NCBI GenBank assembly: GCA_038503035.1
Contig: JAVSML010020758.1
Span: 202,322-266,321 of the forward strand
Direction of reading: 5' to 3'
DNA length: 64,000 nucleotides
From: Crocodylus rhombifer
Taxonomy: Eukaryota > Chordata > Crocodylia > Crocodylidae
Shown one piece after another: positions 23,985 to 33,695 of the stretch. Position 1 is the stretch's first letter, and each line of letters opens with the position of its first letter. The notes beneath the pieces are model-generated. The model was not told where the DNA came from, ran no database searches, and was given only the letters and a program-made list of their open reading frames with translations. Position numbers and translations under genes: made by a program.

Positions 23985-24366
23985 TTTGTAGACAGTCCCC
24001 AAAACCTCAAACAGCATTTCTCCAACTACAGATACTTAACTTCAATTCCCACCTAACTATAAGGTTTTCCTGCAAACCTTAGATGTGAGCAGTATCCCTT
24101 CATCAACAAGGATGACATCATCAGTGGACTAGACAGCACAAATTATAACACCGGGATTAATTTACCTGCTCGTCCACCAACATCATATACGCCATCATTT
24201 GATTACCATGCCCCTTTGCTGTTTGCGTTGGCCATATGGGCAATCCCTACACAAAAGAATGAATGAACACTGATTCAGCATCAGTCCAGAAATGCACAAA
24301 TGCCCACATGTATCCAAGTCAGGAAGTTTTAACATCCCTGGAAATTCTATCATTGACTTTCTTAAA
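23985..24366 (+). pseudogene. PLE remnant 4, piece B (GIY-YIG nuclease block)
   Basis: On + near 24170-24340 broken frames give 'TNIIYAI', then 'VGHMGNP' and 'LHKRMNEH', then 'FNIPGNSIIDFLKCN'. These fit the order IYxI - YVGxT - LxxRmxxHr of the GIY-YIG endonuclease at the C-terminus of PLE proteins. The stretch stops at about 24366, where the LTR-like insertion begins. The assignment rests on a few short blocks with frameshifts and is moderate. Confidence 0.45.
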
Positions 24367-24803
24367 TGTAACCTGGGCAGTACTCCAAGAGGTACCCCCT
24401 CTCCAATTGGAGGGATCAAAGCAGGTGCACAGGTGCTGTGGGAGGTATAGGGACTCTCCTCCCCCTATAGAGCAGAGCCAGACCACCAATGGGGACTTAA
24501 CCATATACCTTTTAATAATGGGAACATAACAGACATAAATCAGAGGGTATAGTGGGCACTACAATGCCCCAAGGGGGCAGGATTCAACAAAGGTTATACG
24601 CTTATAATCATTGACAAAAACAGGGTTAACAAAATATAAAACACAGACAGCAGAACAAACAATATGGGTTGGTGAAATATAAAAAGGCACAAAATGCCAA
24701 GAAAATATAGGGCCTTGGTACCTGGAGCAGGAGAAATGGGGGGAACACAATGACCCCTTTCCACTGCAAGAAGATTTGCTTCTTGTCAACTCATTCACTC
24801 AAG

Positions 24804-24875
24804 GCACCTCAGCTGAGACTTGAACTTAGACCTCCCACATGGTAGGAACAAACACTGCCACACAGCCACCACTGG
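24804..24875 (-). repeat. tRNA-like A-box/B-box segment (possible SINE head)
   Basis: On the - strand, TGGCTGTGTGG (24858-24868) fits the pol III A box in most positions and AGTTCAAGTCT (24816-24826) fits the B box, with tRNA-like spacing of about 42. An anticodon-arm-like stem (ttcct/gggag) lies between. The acceptor ends do not pair, so it is not a functional tRNA gene. Confidence 0.3.
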
Positions 24876-25250
24876 TGACACTGCTTTAGCCTGCTAGGGG
24901 TCTTGACCTTCCCAGAACCCTGGTCTCATGTCAAGCTGCCTGGCCTCTGATTGGAGGAGCTGGAAGCAGAGCTAGGAACCTCTCAGGTTGCTGCTCAGAT
25001 CCTTGCTGGAGTGGGGGAGCCTCTCCTGCTAGCTGCAGCCTCTCATAGGGGACCCTGGAGCCCAGTGGGGAGCCTCTCCTGCCAGCTGCACGCCGCACTG
25101 CTGAGGGTCCCACTGCTACCTGCAGGTCCTGCTCTTTCAGGCTCTTTTGGGGCACTGCTCCTGCCCTGCTGGCTCAGCTCTTGCCAGCTCTGTGAAGCTC
25201 CTTCCTTGTTGTCCTTTGCTGGTCTCGCCTGAGTCAGCCCACACTGCCCC

Positions 25251-25256
25251 TTTTAT
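25251..25256 (-). promoter_or_regulatory. TATA-like box of the LTR-like element
   Basis: ATAAAA on the - strand in the context gggggataaaaggggc, about 160 bases from the proposed left LTR end. Confidence 0.4.
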
Positions 25257-25415
25257 CCCCCTCCAGGTGACCCAAGGGGCCAAAAAGGGACACGGGGGGG
25301 TAAAGGGGGGGGTCTCTGGGGCCTGATTGGTGCAGAAAGGGAATCCCAAGTCCTCCAATCATCTTTTGCCCTTTCAAAACCCCTGGGCTAAGTCACTGCC
25401 AGCTAGCCCGTCACA

Positions 25416-25745
25416 CAAAAAACACCAAAAAACAACTTAAACACAAAACTGTAGAATTAGAAATCATCCAGAGACTGAATGATTACATTAACCAGGTCCC
25501 AACAGGGATTATAGGTCTTATCCCATTAGCTGGACTAGCTCTTTTCTGCAGTCTCTCTCCAGGTGTTAACTGCCTTGTTTATTCTAATTGATCTAATCAA
25601 TTCACATATTACATCTGTTAGCACCCCCCTCCCTGTCCTTTTTCCTCCTGTATAATGTTTTCTTTCTGCCTAGCACCCTAGCATCTGATGAAGTACATTG
25701 TTACCTATGAAAACTGGTGCCTGTTAGAACTAGTATAAATACTGG
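25416..25745 (+). pseudogene. PLE remnant 4, piece C (C-terminus and 3' untranslated tail)
   Basis: The + frame reads 'TVELEIIQRLNDYIN', like the ERKxxExxLIxxLN end of PLE GIY-YIG domains, followed by a pyrimidine-rich tail (gttaactgccttg... tttctgcctagcaccctagc) of the kind found after the PLE gene. At 25687-25717 ctgatga and gaaa words occur at hammerhead-like spacing (ctgatga ... tatgaaaac), but the stem II arms pair poorly. The end at about 25745 meets the repeat described next. Confidence 0.4.
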
Positions 25746-25850
25746 TGACTTCTGAATTCTTAGCCCCACACACTCCCAGTCTGAGAGTTTAGAGCTGTGG
25801 CCTTTAAAGGCTCAGCAAAATGTTTCACCCTACTCTTAGCTTTGTTACCT
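25745..25850 (+). repeat. Two-copy interspersed repeat, copy 2
   Basis: Partner of 17338-17440: tgacttctgaattcttagcc, 'cacactcccagtctgag', 'aaatgtttcaccc'. It directly follows the PLE tail. Confidence 0.6.
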
Positions 25851-26065
25851 ATTTAGTTTAGGAGGCTCCTGGAACTTTTAACCCCACATTAACATGTGAA
25901 ACTAATTTTAAGCACCCTTTAGATAGCCTAAAGTTATGCCACACCAGGGGAGGCTTATCTCTGATCTGTGTTATCCAGCTCAGCAGTGGATGGGCACAAA
26001 GGTTCCCCTTCCCTGCCTGATCCCCTGGGGATGGCTCCAGCAGACACAAATATGCCATGGGACCC

Positions 26066-26084
26066 GGGGGGGGGGGGCGGGGGG
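26066..26084 (+). repeat. G-run (possible G-quadruplex)
   Basis: Twelve consecutive G, one C, then six G. G-quadruplex formation is possible; a homopolymer sequencing error is also possible. Confidence 0.6.
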
Positions 26085-26371
26085 CATGAAGGTTAGCCAC
26101 AAGGGCCTGGAGGCAGAGGGAAACCCTGGGGGAGGAGGGGGACAGGAGCAGCTCCAAGGGGTGGGGGAGCGGGGGAGCACAGAATGGAAGGGTGGTTCTT
26201 ACTTTTCAGTCCTGAAGATCCTTGCTCACCTGAACATGGTTGCTCCAAACTTGAGCTAACACTAACCCCAATCAATATTTGAGAAGCTTAAACTATAACG
26301 TGTAACAAAGCACTAAGTTACCACTCAACTTTATCTACTGCTTGTAACATAGAGAGAAGATACATGTTAGT

Positions 26372-26480
26372 GGGTGCTTCTACACATGTGCTTAACTGCT
26401 CAGTAGACTAATTTGCTGTGGTGTAAAGCATTACAGTCTACACATGCAATGCCATTAGAACACAGCAAACTAATTTTTGC
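26372..26480. mobile_element. Fragment of a 'GGGTGTnTCTACAC' MITE
   Basis: It starts GGGTGCTTCTACACATGTGC, matching the 5' end of the element at 58370 (GGGTGTGTCTACAC). The other end was not found. Confidence 0.35.
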
Positions 26481-26569
26481 TGCTGAAAGATAGTACTGTC
26501 CCTGATGTGCCACAAACTGCACGTGCCTGCATGTCTGGATCTGGCCAGTAGGTTAGAAATGTTCTACAG

Positions 26570-26640
26570 GAAACCTTCACTATTCGCAGGTTCAGCATTC
26601 GCGGTTTCAAACATTCGTGAATGCCAAACCCACTTCTTAA
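26570..26640. mobile_element. Possible mariner/Tigger-like terminal fragment
   Basis: Words 'tattcgcaggttcag' and 'cattcgcggtttcaaacattcg' resemble the ends of Tigger-like DNA transposons. Short and single-ended. Confidence 0.3.
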
Positions 26641-26766
26641 ATACACTTAAAGGAGTTCCTCAGGAGCTCTGCGCTTGCCACCGCCAGGCTCCCATGGCCG
26701 CCGCTGGACTCCCACCGCCCCCACCACTGCCGCTGCCCTCCTGCCACTGCCGCCATTTTTCCTCTG

Positions 26767-26911
26767 CCTGAAGAAGTGTATTTGTGCCGGAAAGCTTGCA
26801 ATTAAAGACTTTTTTTTTCAAAAATCTATATGGTCTAATAAAATATATCACCTCTACCATGAGCTCTGATTGCTTTTGCCTTTAGACCGATACGGCTACA
26901 ACCTGGATACC
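26767..26911 (+). repeat. PLE-type terminal repeat with hammerhead-like core, copy 1
   Basis: A 145-bp unit that aligns along its whole length with 27326-27467. The core is CTGAAGA (26768-26774), then a stem-II-like stretch, GAAA (26790-26793), GC-TT-GC (26794-26799) and AA. The downstream words 'tggtctaataaaatatatcacc' and 'gataccggctacaacctgg'-like text are shared with 49995-50315, and a decayed version follows PLE remnant 2 (45640-45720). That link is why it is taken as a PLE pLTR-like repeat. The base after the last GC is A where the cleavable version needs U. Confidence 0.55.
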
Positions 26912-27325
26912 TGACACATGGAAGATACTGAATTTTAGCCAATTTTTAAAAATGAAATCTTCATAATTTTACAAGGAAGCAAGTTTGACCACCTGAAACC
27001 CGAGCTCCTGCTTCTGCCTTTGAGGTAATTTGCATCAACACAGAAGCTCATCACAGAGCTCAGAGACCCCTCACCACTTAAGAAATGGCTGCCCAGAACA
27101 GCATTCTACCCTTTTCTCCTCTGTGAAATATGAAACACCATAACCAGAAGGAAATATGACTATATCCTGCTTACCACCAACAGACTATTCCAACTTTTCT
27201 CTAAGCTTAATCTGCATATAAAGTGAACTGTTTCAAACAGGAGATTTTATCAAAACTTCAACTCTCCTGTGAAATATGAACTTTCATTTCTACCTAGAAG
27301 AACTTTTACATTCTTTTCTCCTGTG
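26912..27325. other. Spacer between the two direct PLE-type terminal repeats
   Basis: About 414 bp with no reading frame. It holds two related pieces, 'tctgtgaaatatgaaacacc' near 27120 and 'cctgtgaaatatgaac' near 27270. Together with the flanking repeats it looks like one compound element. Confidence 0.4.
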
Positions 27326-27467
27326 CCTGATGAAGGGTGCTTGTGCCTGAAAGCTTGCAATTCAAGATTTTTTTTTCAAAAATCTAGTTGGTCTAATAAA
27401 AGATATCACCTACCATGAGTTCTGATTGCTTTTGCCTCTAGACCAATACAACTACAACCTGGATACC
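27326..27467 (+). repeat. PLE-type terminal repeat with hammerhead-like core, copy 2
   Basis: Core CTGATGA at 27327-27333, GAAA at 27349-27352, GC-TT-GC at 27353-27358 followed by AA. Both copies end in cctggatacc. The distance between equivalent core points of the two copies is 559 bp. Confidence 0.55.
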
Positions 27468-29394
27468 AATAAAATACACTAGTATGTATTCTGTGTGGGC
27501 CTTACATAGAGTGATCACTTCAGCGATACATTTTTTTCTTTCAAAGTGAAAATAGATACCATATTTATCAATCTCTGCTAACAGGCTCCCTTAGTATTAT
27601 AAACCCAACATTATAGGCATCCAAGGAAGATAATAAAATTTAACTGACACTTACTGGCCCTGAACTGTAGGGGTTAGATTTCCTTTTTTGTTCGTTTGAT
27701 ACAGGACGGTCCTTTTCTTATGTTGGAGGGTTCTGGTATATAAACAGTGGGCTGGGAAATATTATTAGATACACTGACCCTTTCACACCATACTTAGTTG
27801 CAGAGCAATGGACCAGAGTGCTTCCTTGAGCTGTACATTTAAAATTACAGGTCTGAATATTATGCCAGACCTGGTTTGTTGAGTCTATGATATATTAGTA
27901 TGATATTCCTATCACAGCCATTATTAAGATAAGGTTAAACTTTACTTTTATTTTCTGGAAATTGTAAAGAAACAAACCATCAATCTTTCAATAAGGTGTC
28001 AGAGAAGTTACAGCATGTTGATAGCTTTGAGCACACAGCAATTTATAGGTTAGAACAGATTTCACGAACTGTTACAAAAAATAAGCCATTACAATTAAAA
28101 CTAAACTCTATAGTGGGAACCACTGAAACTGTTCTAAAGCTTTGCATAACAGTTAGCTAAACAATTCCTAAGATGTGGTGTTCTTCAAAGTAACCATGCA
28201 TTAAAATTAATTAAAACTATAATCATGGATCTTTATTAGACTAGAAATCAATTTTTATTAGAATGGATATTGAAGCCTTACTCACATTCACTGGAAAACT
28301 CTAACTCAAAGGAAATTACAATAAAAACATAATAAATTTAAAACATATTTCTCTGCTAGCCACTTTGCATGTAGGGAAAACTATTAAAATTTATGTACAG
28401 TGGCAACATCTTAACAAATAGGGAGGAAAAAGCATATGTCAAATTGAATTAATTTCACAAACTACTTTAATGGAAGCACTTGTTATTACTGTACAAGATG
28501 GCCCTGATGATGTTGCAGGTCCCTTCTCGTCCTTCTTCCTATGATTCTATGATAAGATAATATTAATGTACTTTAATAAAAAGACACACTTAACATCTGA
28601 TGTGTTCCCATGAGTATGTGTGAACAAAAAACTCAGTTATACAAATAAAAAAAGATTTTAGGCAACAATTTGTATTAATGTCCTCATCCTGTAATGTAAT
28701 GAGCAAACATCACTTAATAAGTTAAGTTTTTACTTGGAGTAACTTAGCTTTGATAATTGCTATGCCATTAAATATAAACTGGCTTCAAATTAACTGTATT
28801 TGCATTGTACTAAGCTTGCTATCAATGAATATGTTAATGTCTGAGAGAGACATTTCCTGGATCATCATGGCTACAACATCATTCAACATTATATTAATGT
28901 TTAGACTTTGTAAATCCTTTCGAAGTAAATTATCCAAATCCATACTTCTTAACCTAGAGTAAACACATCCTACACACAAAAACATAGTATGACCACGGGT
29001 AAATGATGTTTAAAGAGTATAGTCCAAATCCTTTGCTGTGGGCCCCAAGGTATATAGTGCAATTGGAAGGGTGAAGTTAATTTCAGTTTTAGACCAGTAG
29101 TTTATTATCTTGTTTTTCCTAAAGTAAGTTAAAGCAGGATCTTCTCTATTTTTGTGCTAGCTCTTAGTTATAGTAATATTTGGAAAAATATGTGAATTGT
29201 AAAAGAAAAAGGACTATCAAAAGCATATGGCAATAAAAATATTTGATGCAAATGGTTGAAATTTTAAACTCTACTAATTTGCTTTGCTATTAAAAATCAT
29301 GTGTGCTCAAAGCCTCTCCTTGAGCATTCACATTTGATAATGGACTGACTAAAATAATTGAATACATACTAGTGTATTTTATTGGTATCCAGCT
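27468..29394. other. Unassigned AT-rich intergenic DNA
   Basis: No gene recognised; it contains one CR1 tail (28515-28553). Confidence 0.5.
28515..28553 (+). mobile_element. CR1 3' tail fragment
   Basis: 'gcaggtcccttctcgtcctt' followed by ctatgattctatgat, the final bases of a CR1. Strongly 5'-truncated. Confidence 0.65.
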
Positions 29395-29485
29395 TCCCTA
29401 TCTGTTACTTTGCTTTCTACTCCCTGCCCTATCTGTCACTGTGCTGGCTGTTCCCTCCCCAATCTGCCACAGGCCATACACAGGC
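29395..29485. repeat. Interspersed repeat fragment
   Basis: 'ctgttactttgctttctactccctgccc' style text shared with 23690-23760, 55660-55710 and 56905-56980. Confidence 0.45.
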
Positions 29486-29970
29486 TAGGGACAGAAATGA
29501 CACATAAACTGGTATAAGTCGTCAGAAACCAGTTCAAATCTGTAACACAACAGAAGTTCAGTGCACATAAACTGCTTTCAAAATGCCCCAAACTGGTTTA
29601 AGGTAAACCTAGATGTATGTAGTACTAGACTTAACTGATTTAAGTTTAAATCTCCTCCAGATTTAAGTTAACTCTCAGTCCTCCAGCATCCCAGGATGCT
29701 TTGCATTTCCCCTGCAAACCCCGCCTTCACAGGGTGGGTGGACTAGTCTTGGTTTAAGCAAGCTGTCTGCTCCAGCCAAGCAGAGAGGTATGCTCTAGTG
29801 TGCCCCCCACCCCCAGCTTCTGGCCTGCGCCACTGCAGGCATGTGGCTGCATTTCCAGAATAAAAAAAAGCATGTCTGCTCACTTGCTTATTGGTTCAAT
29901 CTACACAGTTTAGAGTAATTTTTGAAGACTGAATCAATTCAGCCTTGGACTTTTTGACTGTCTGTACTTA
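29486..29970. mobile_element. Terminal-inverted-repeat MITE, copy 2
   Basis: It starts TAGGGACAGA and ends TCTGTACTTA (8 of 10 matching when inverted). End regions match 7146-7919 read backwards. It is 485 bp against 774 bp in copy 1, the interiors having diverged or been deleted. No transposase. Confidence 0.65.
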
Positions 29971-29979
29971 GCCACAGAG

Positions 29980-30204
29980 CATGAACAGCACATGTCCCCG
30001 GTGGCTGGGGCGCATGGCTGTGCTGGCAGCAATGTGGGGATGGGGAGGAGGTGGTGAGCACTGGCAGTGTCGGTGGTGGCCAGGGGCAATCATGGACTGG
30101 TGGCGGGGTGGAGAGCAGCAACTGCAGTGTCGGCAGCACCTTTTTGCAGGGGGTGCACTGCCACGTGCAGGGGGCGCACGTGCACCCCCTATGCATCATC
30201 CCTG
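29980..30204. mobile_element. hAT MITE (225 bp), CAGGGGCAATGC family, copy 2
   Basis: Perfect 8-bp duplication ccacagag at 29972-29979 and 30205-30212. The right end inverted is CAGGGATGATGCATAGG; the left end is CATGAACAGC. It has the same termini as 17484-17676 in opposite orientation. It landed within about 10 bp of the end of the preceding MITE. Confidence 0.75.
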
Positions 30205-30212
30205 CCACAGAG

Positions 30213-32324
30213 ACTGCCTGTAGCAGATGACCACCCCTGATTTATGTTATGAAGAAAGTTTCACAGTAAATCAACTCCAAAATTAATTCTTAGGAGGTGA
30301 GCTCAACCTCTAGAATCTGGATCAGGTTTCAGTTTGAACTTCTCTGGAGCTTATGTATGTTCAGACCAAGGGTTTGGTTCATGCTGATGTGGAATTCTCA
30401 GCCACATGGGATGACAATGGTTGTTATTATCACAAACAATAAAGCCTAAGGCAAACACTAAAGTTCTTTGACAAGGCAGTCGTTTAAATTTTGAACTTTT
30501 TTAAAATAGAAAAAGCAATTAGTGTCATCTTCTTGCTTGTTCTTCAGGTTTTGCTAACAAACTCTGATGCTTCCTGTCAATATTCATAAAGGGGTGATAG
30601 CTTGCATTGTCTCTCCACTAATGTGAATGGAACAGCATGGCAGATCTGCAAAAGTGCTACAAAAGCTGTGACACTGATTTCTGGCTGGCAGCAGTTTTAG
30701 ATGATTAAAAGTCTTATTCTGAAGACTGAATTCATTGCTGAACCTGCATGAACCCAGGCCTAATTTGGTGTATATCTGGGGGACAATTTAATGATATAAT
30801 TTTGCATATGGATATTGATAAGGAGATCAAAGTGGTGGTAGGTTTCTATGAGAGTAAGAACTTCCAGCATTATGGATATATTATTTCTACCTTATATAAT
30901 TTTTGAAGATTTTTATAATTACATTTCCTTTTCCAGAATCATCTGGTGCATTCCACTAGTAAATTTTACATACTTCTATTGACATTTTTTTTCTTTAACC
31001 ACAGAATTTATGTGGCAAGGAAAGCTAACCAAATCTAATACCCTACCTCAAATTCACTGGCTTATGTTTCCTCTTTTACTTTCAACATCTGATAATTTTT
31101 AATGAAATTTTAGAGGTCTAAATAGATTATTAGATTATTTTTGGGGGGTGGGTTGTTGTTCGTATAAAGGATCTGTATCTTAGGAGTCAAGATATACAAA
31201 TATATGCATTGGTGAGCTCCGCTCACTACAATGTATGTCTCAATATAAGTGCTACAGACTACACATCCTCTTTCTTATAGGTACAGCCATAGAGCTTAAG
31301 TAAGGATTAAAAATGTGGTCTAACTACAACCCAATTAAAGGCATAGAGAGGTTCCCTGCTGTTACTCCATTTTTACATTGGAATGACTCTGTTGAAACAA
31401 ATGAAATTACAGTGGCATGAATTTCAGGTAGAATAACCCAGTCTCTAGCTAATGTTGCACAAGTGAGAAAATGTCATCTCCTTGTCAAGAAAAAAGATAA
31501 AATATTATATACATTTACCAGCAAAGAAGATAGAGAGATACAGCTTGCAACAGTCATTTGGTAAATGGCTACTTTAAGGCAGCATCTTCTTAACTCTATA
31601 ATATTTAAAGACCCATGTACAGCAAAGCATGCTGGGAAAAAATCTTTTAAGAGAGACTCTGCAATGAGGAGATTTGGCAGGGACCAGGAAGTCACTAGGG
31701 ACATTACTGCTTTGGTGTTGTGTCTGCCACTGCTCTTTCATAGTACATGAAGATAAACAGAGAAATTCATTTTCTGGGCTAGGGTTGAGTATCTTTTAGA
31801 AACACAGAATCCATCATATCAAATAAAACCTACTGGTTTGAGTAGTAGTTTTAATAACAAAAATGGAAATGGAAATGTTCTGTACCATGTTCTATGAAAG
31901 ATTACGGATGACAGAAATATATTCAAGTTCAACAGATTGTCTTATGGTGAAAAATAGCTTTATACAATAGTTTAAGTGCTGAATAAAATGTTATGTGACA
32001 GAAATTTCCTTGGAGGGAAAAATTGGAGGAGGCATATTTCCAAAGTAGGGTGCATATATTCTACATACTGTAAAATCCACAAGTATTGAATCATTCCACT
32101 GGTAAAATAAATTTAGTGAATCCTTCACAGTTTTACTCAATGTCCCTTCTGATTAGAACATTCTGGGGTAAATACATCAAAAGTTGTAAGGTACTTTGGC
32201 TACAAGATTCTTCTTGACTTCATTGGGTAAACTACCGTGTAACTACCATGTAACTTTTTGAATGGTTTACCCTTTTTTGAAGTTACACTTGCATAATTTG
32301 TTGTCTTGTAGTTCATTTGCATAA
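30213..32324. other. Unassigned intergenic DNA
   Basis: AT-rich with no recognisable gene or element. Confidence 0.5.
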
Positions 32325-32332
32325 GAGGATAG

Positions 32333-32511
32333 GAGAGGCATAACAGGGCAGCTCTGTGCCCTAAGCAGCTTTGGTGTGTGGAGCAGTGCCAGCTGTTGTG
32401 CAGCTGGCAGCAATGGCAGCTATTTTTGCACTCCCTAACCCAAAGGCAGTGCCCAGGGCTACTGTTCTGGTTGCCCCCCTTCTCCCCTACCCTGCCCCAG
32501 TTATGCTACTG
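32333..32511. mobile_element. hAT MITE (179 bp)
   Basis: Flanks gaggatag (32325-32332) and ggggatag (32512-32519) match at 7 of 8. The left end is GAGAGGCATAAC and the right end inverted is CAGTAGCATAAC, an imperfect inverted repeat. The interior is GC-rich. Confidence 0.65.
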
Positions 32512-32584
32512 GGGGATAGCTACATTGGTTACAAGATCTTCAAGTCTTATCTATCAGTGAAAAAGAGCCAATGATTATCACTGT

Positions 32585-33695
32585 CATAATATTGTTTGGA
32601 CAAATGAATAGCAAATGAAATTCAATGCCAGTAAGTGCAAAATGAGGCACTTGGGGCAGAAATAACCCAAATAATACCTATACTATGATCAGAGCTGCCT
32701 CTAGGGATGTGCAGGGCCTGGGGCATATCAACCTGTGAGGGGCCTGTGCGGGGGGGAGCAGGGGCAAGTGGCTGGAGCATGGAGCAGGGCGGGGGCTGGT
32801 GAGCAGGCAAAGTGGTAGTGCCCTTGGCACATGCTGCAGGGGCCCCCCAAGGGATGGCCCTGACTATGATGGCTTCTACATTAGCTGTTACCACACAGGA
32901 AAGAGATCTCAGAGTTATTGTGGATAGTTTACTAAAAGCATCAGCCCAGTGTTCAGGAGTCATCAAAAAGGCAAACAAAATGCTTGGGATTATTAAGAAT
33001 AGAATAGTAAACAACATTGAAAATATTATTATGCTTCTTTATAAGTCCATGGCATGTCCACATTTTGAATACTGTGCTCAGTTCTGGTCCCCTCACTCCA
33101 AAAACATTATAAAAGAACTTGAGAAGGTACAGAGAAGCACAACATAGAGGATTAGTGGCATGGATGGGCTTCTGTATGAGGAGAGATTAAAGAGGTTAGG
33201 CTTATTCAGTTTAGAAAAGAGACACTTAAAGGGGGGCATGATAAGGGTTTACAGAATACTTAATGGCAAAGAGAAAGTAGGGATTCACTGTTTACTATCT
33301 CTCTTAATACAAGAACTATTGGTCACAAAATGAAACTAGTAGGTAGACGGGTTTAAATTAACAAAAAGAAGTTCTTGTTCATACAGTGCATAATTAAAGT
33401 GTGGAACTCATCGCCACTAGATGTGGAAGCTTACCCTTTAGGCAGATTCAGAAAGGGACTGGACTGATTATTGGAAAAAAGGGGCATCAGCAGCAACTGA
33501 GCATGGGAGTTAGGGATACAGACTCTGAATCAGAACTTCCTACAGTTTAAATGCTGGAGACTGCAAGAGAGAGAAGAACAGTGGAAAAAACCATGGCCAT
33601 CCGCAATTCTCACTCTCGTTGTCAGCATCCACTGTCTGCTACTGTGCAATACAGGATACTGTGCAAGATGGACCTATGGTCTGACCAGTAAATGG
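32585..33695 (+). mobile_element. Old CR1/L3-type LINE, ORF2 C-terminus and 3' end
   Basis: After removing the MITE at 32690-32862, the + frame reads words such as 'NNPNNTYTMMAST', 'TQERDLRVIVDSLL', 'PHFEYCAQFWSP', 'KELEKVQR' and 'EERLKRLGLFSLEKRHLKGG', the C-terminal region of CR1-clade polymerases. The 3' part (33455-33695) ends with 'gacctatggtctgaccagtaaatggcaattc', the 3' wording of L3-like CR1 elements rather than the ATTCTATGA tail. Frameshifts and stops (for example after 'VQRSTT') mark it as old. Confidence 0.75.
32690..32862. mobile_element. 173-bp hAT MITE inserted in the LINE
   Basis: Perfect 8-bp duplication actatgat at 32682-32689 and 32863-32870. Termini CAGAGCTGCCTCT and, inverted, CAGGGCCATCCCT. 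The LINE text joins across one copy of the duplication. An open frame at 32812-33147 is a chance fusion of MITE and LINE sequence. Confidence 0.85.

Larger units (their letters stand above)
24367..25415 (-). mobile_element. LTR-like insertion, unclassified
   Basis: Read on the - strand it starts TGTGTGACGGGCTAGC at 25415, has CCAAT-type text (caccaatcagg near 25325) and a TATA-like ATAAAA at 25251-25256, and would end ...CCAGGTTACA at 24367, giving TG...CA ends. It separates two pieces that look like one PLE. The region between promoter and end is long, no poly(A) signal is clearly placed (an ATTAAA lies near 24510), and no coding remnant is seen. It could be a long LTR or a non-coding LTR-type element. 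Confidence 0.4.

Noticed and set aside
24804..24875. A functional tRNA gene
   Set aside because: A and B boxes are present but the acceptor stem does not pair and the position before the anticodon is not U.
25684..25720. A hammerhead ribozyme after the PLE remnant
   Set aside because: CTGATGA and GAAA occur at suitable spacing, but stem II would have only about three pairs and extra unpaired bases; kept only as a PLE-tail note.
32812..33147. A 111-codon frame that looks like a LINE protein start
   Set aside because: Its first part is MITE sequence and the rest is LINE; it is a chance fusion across an insertion junction.
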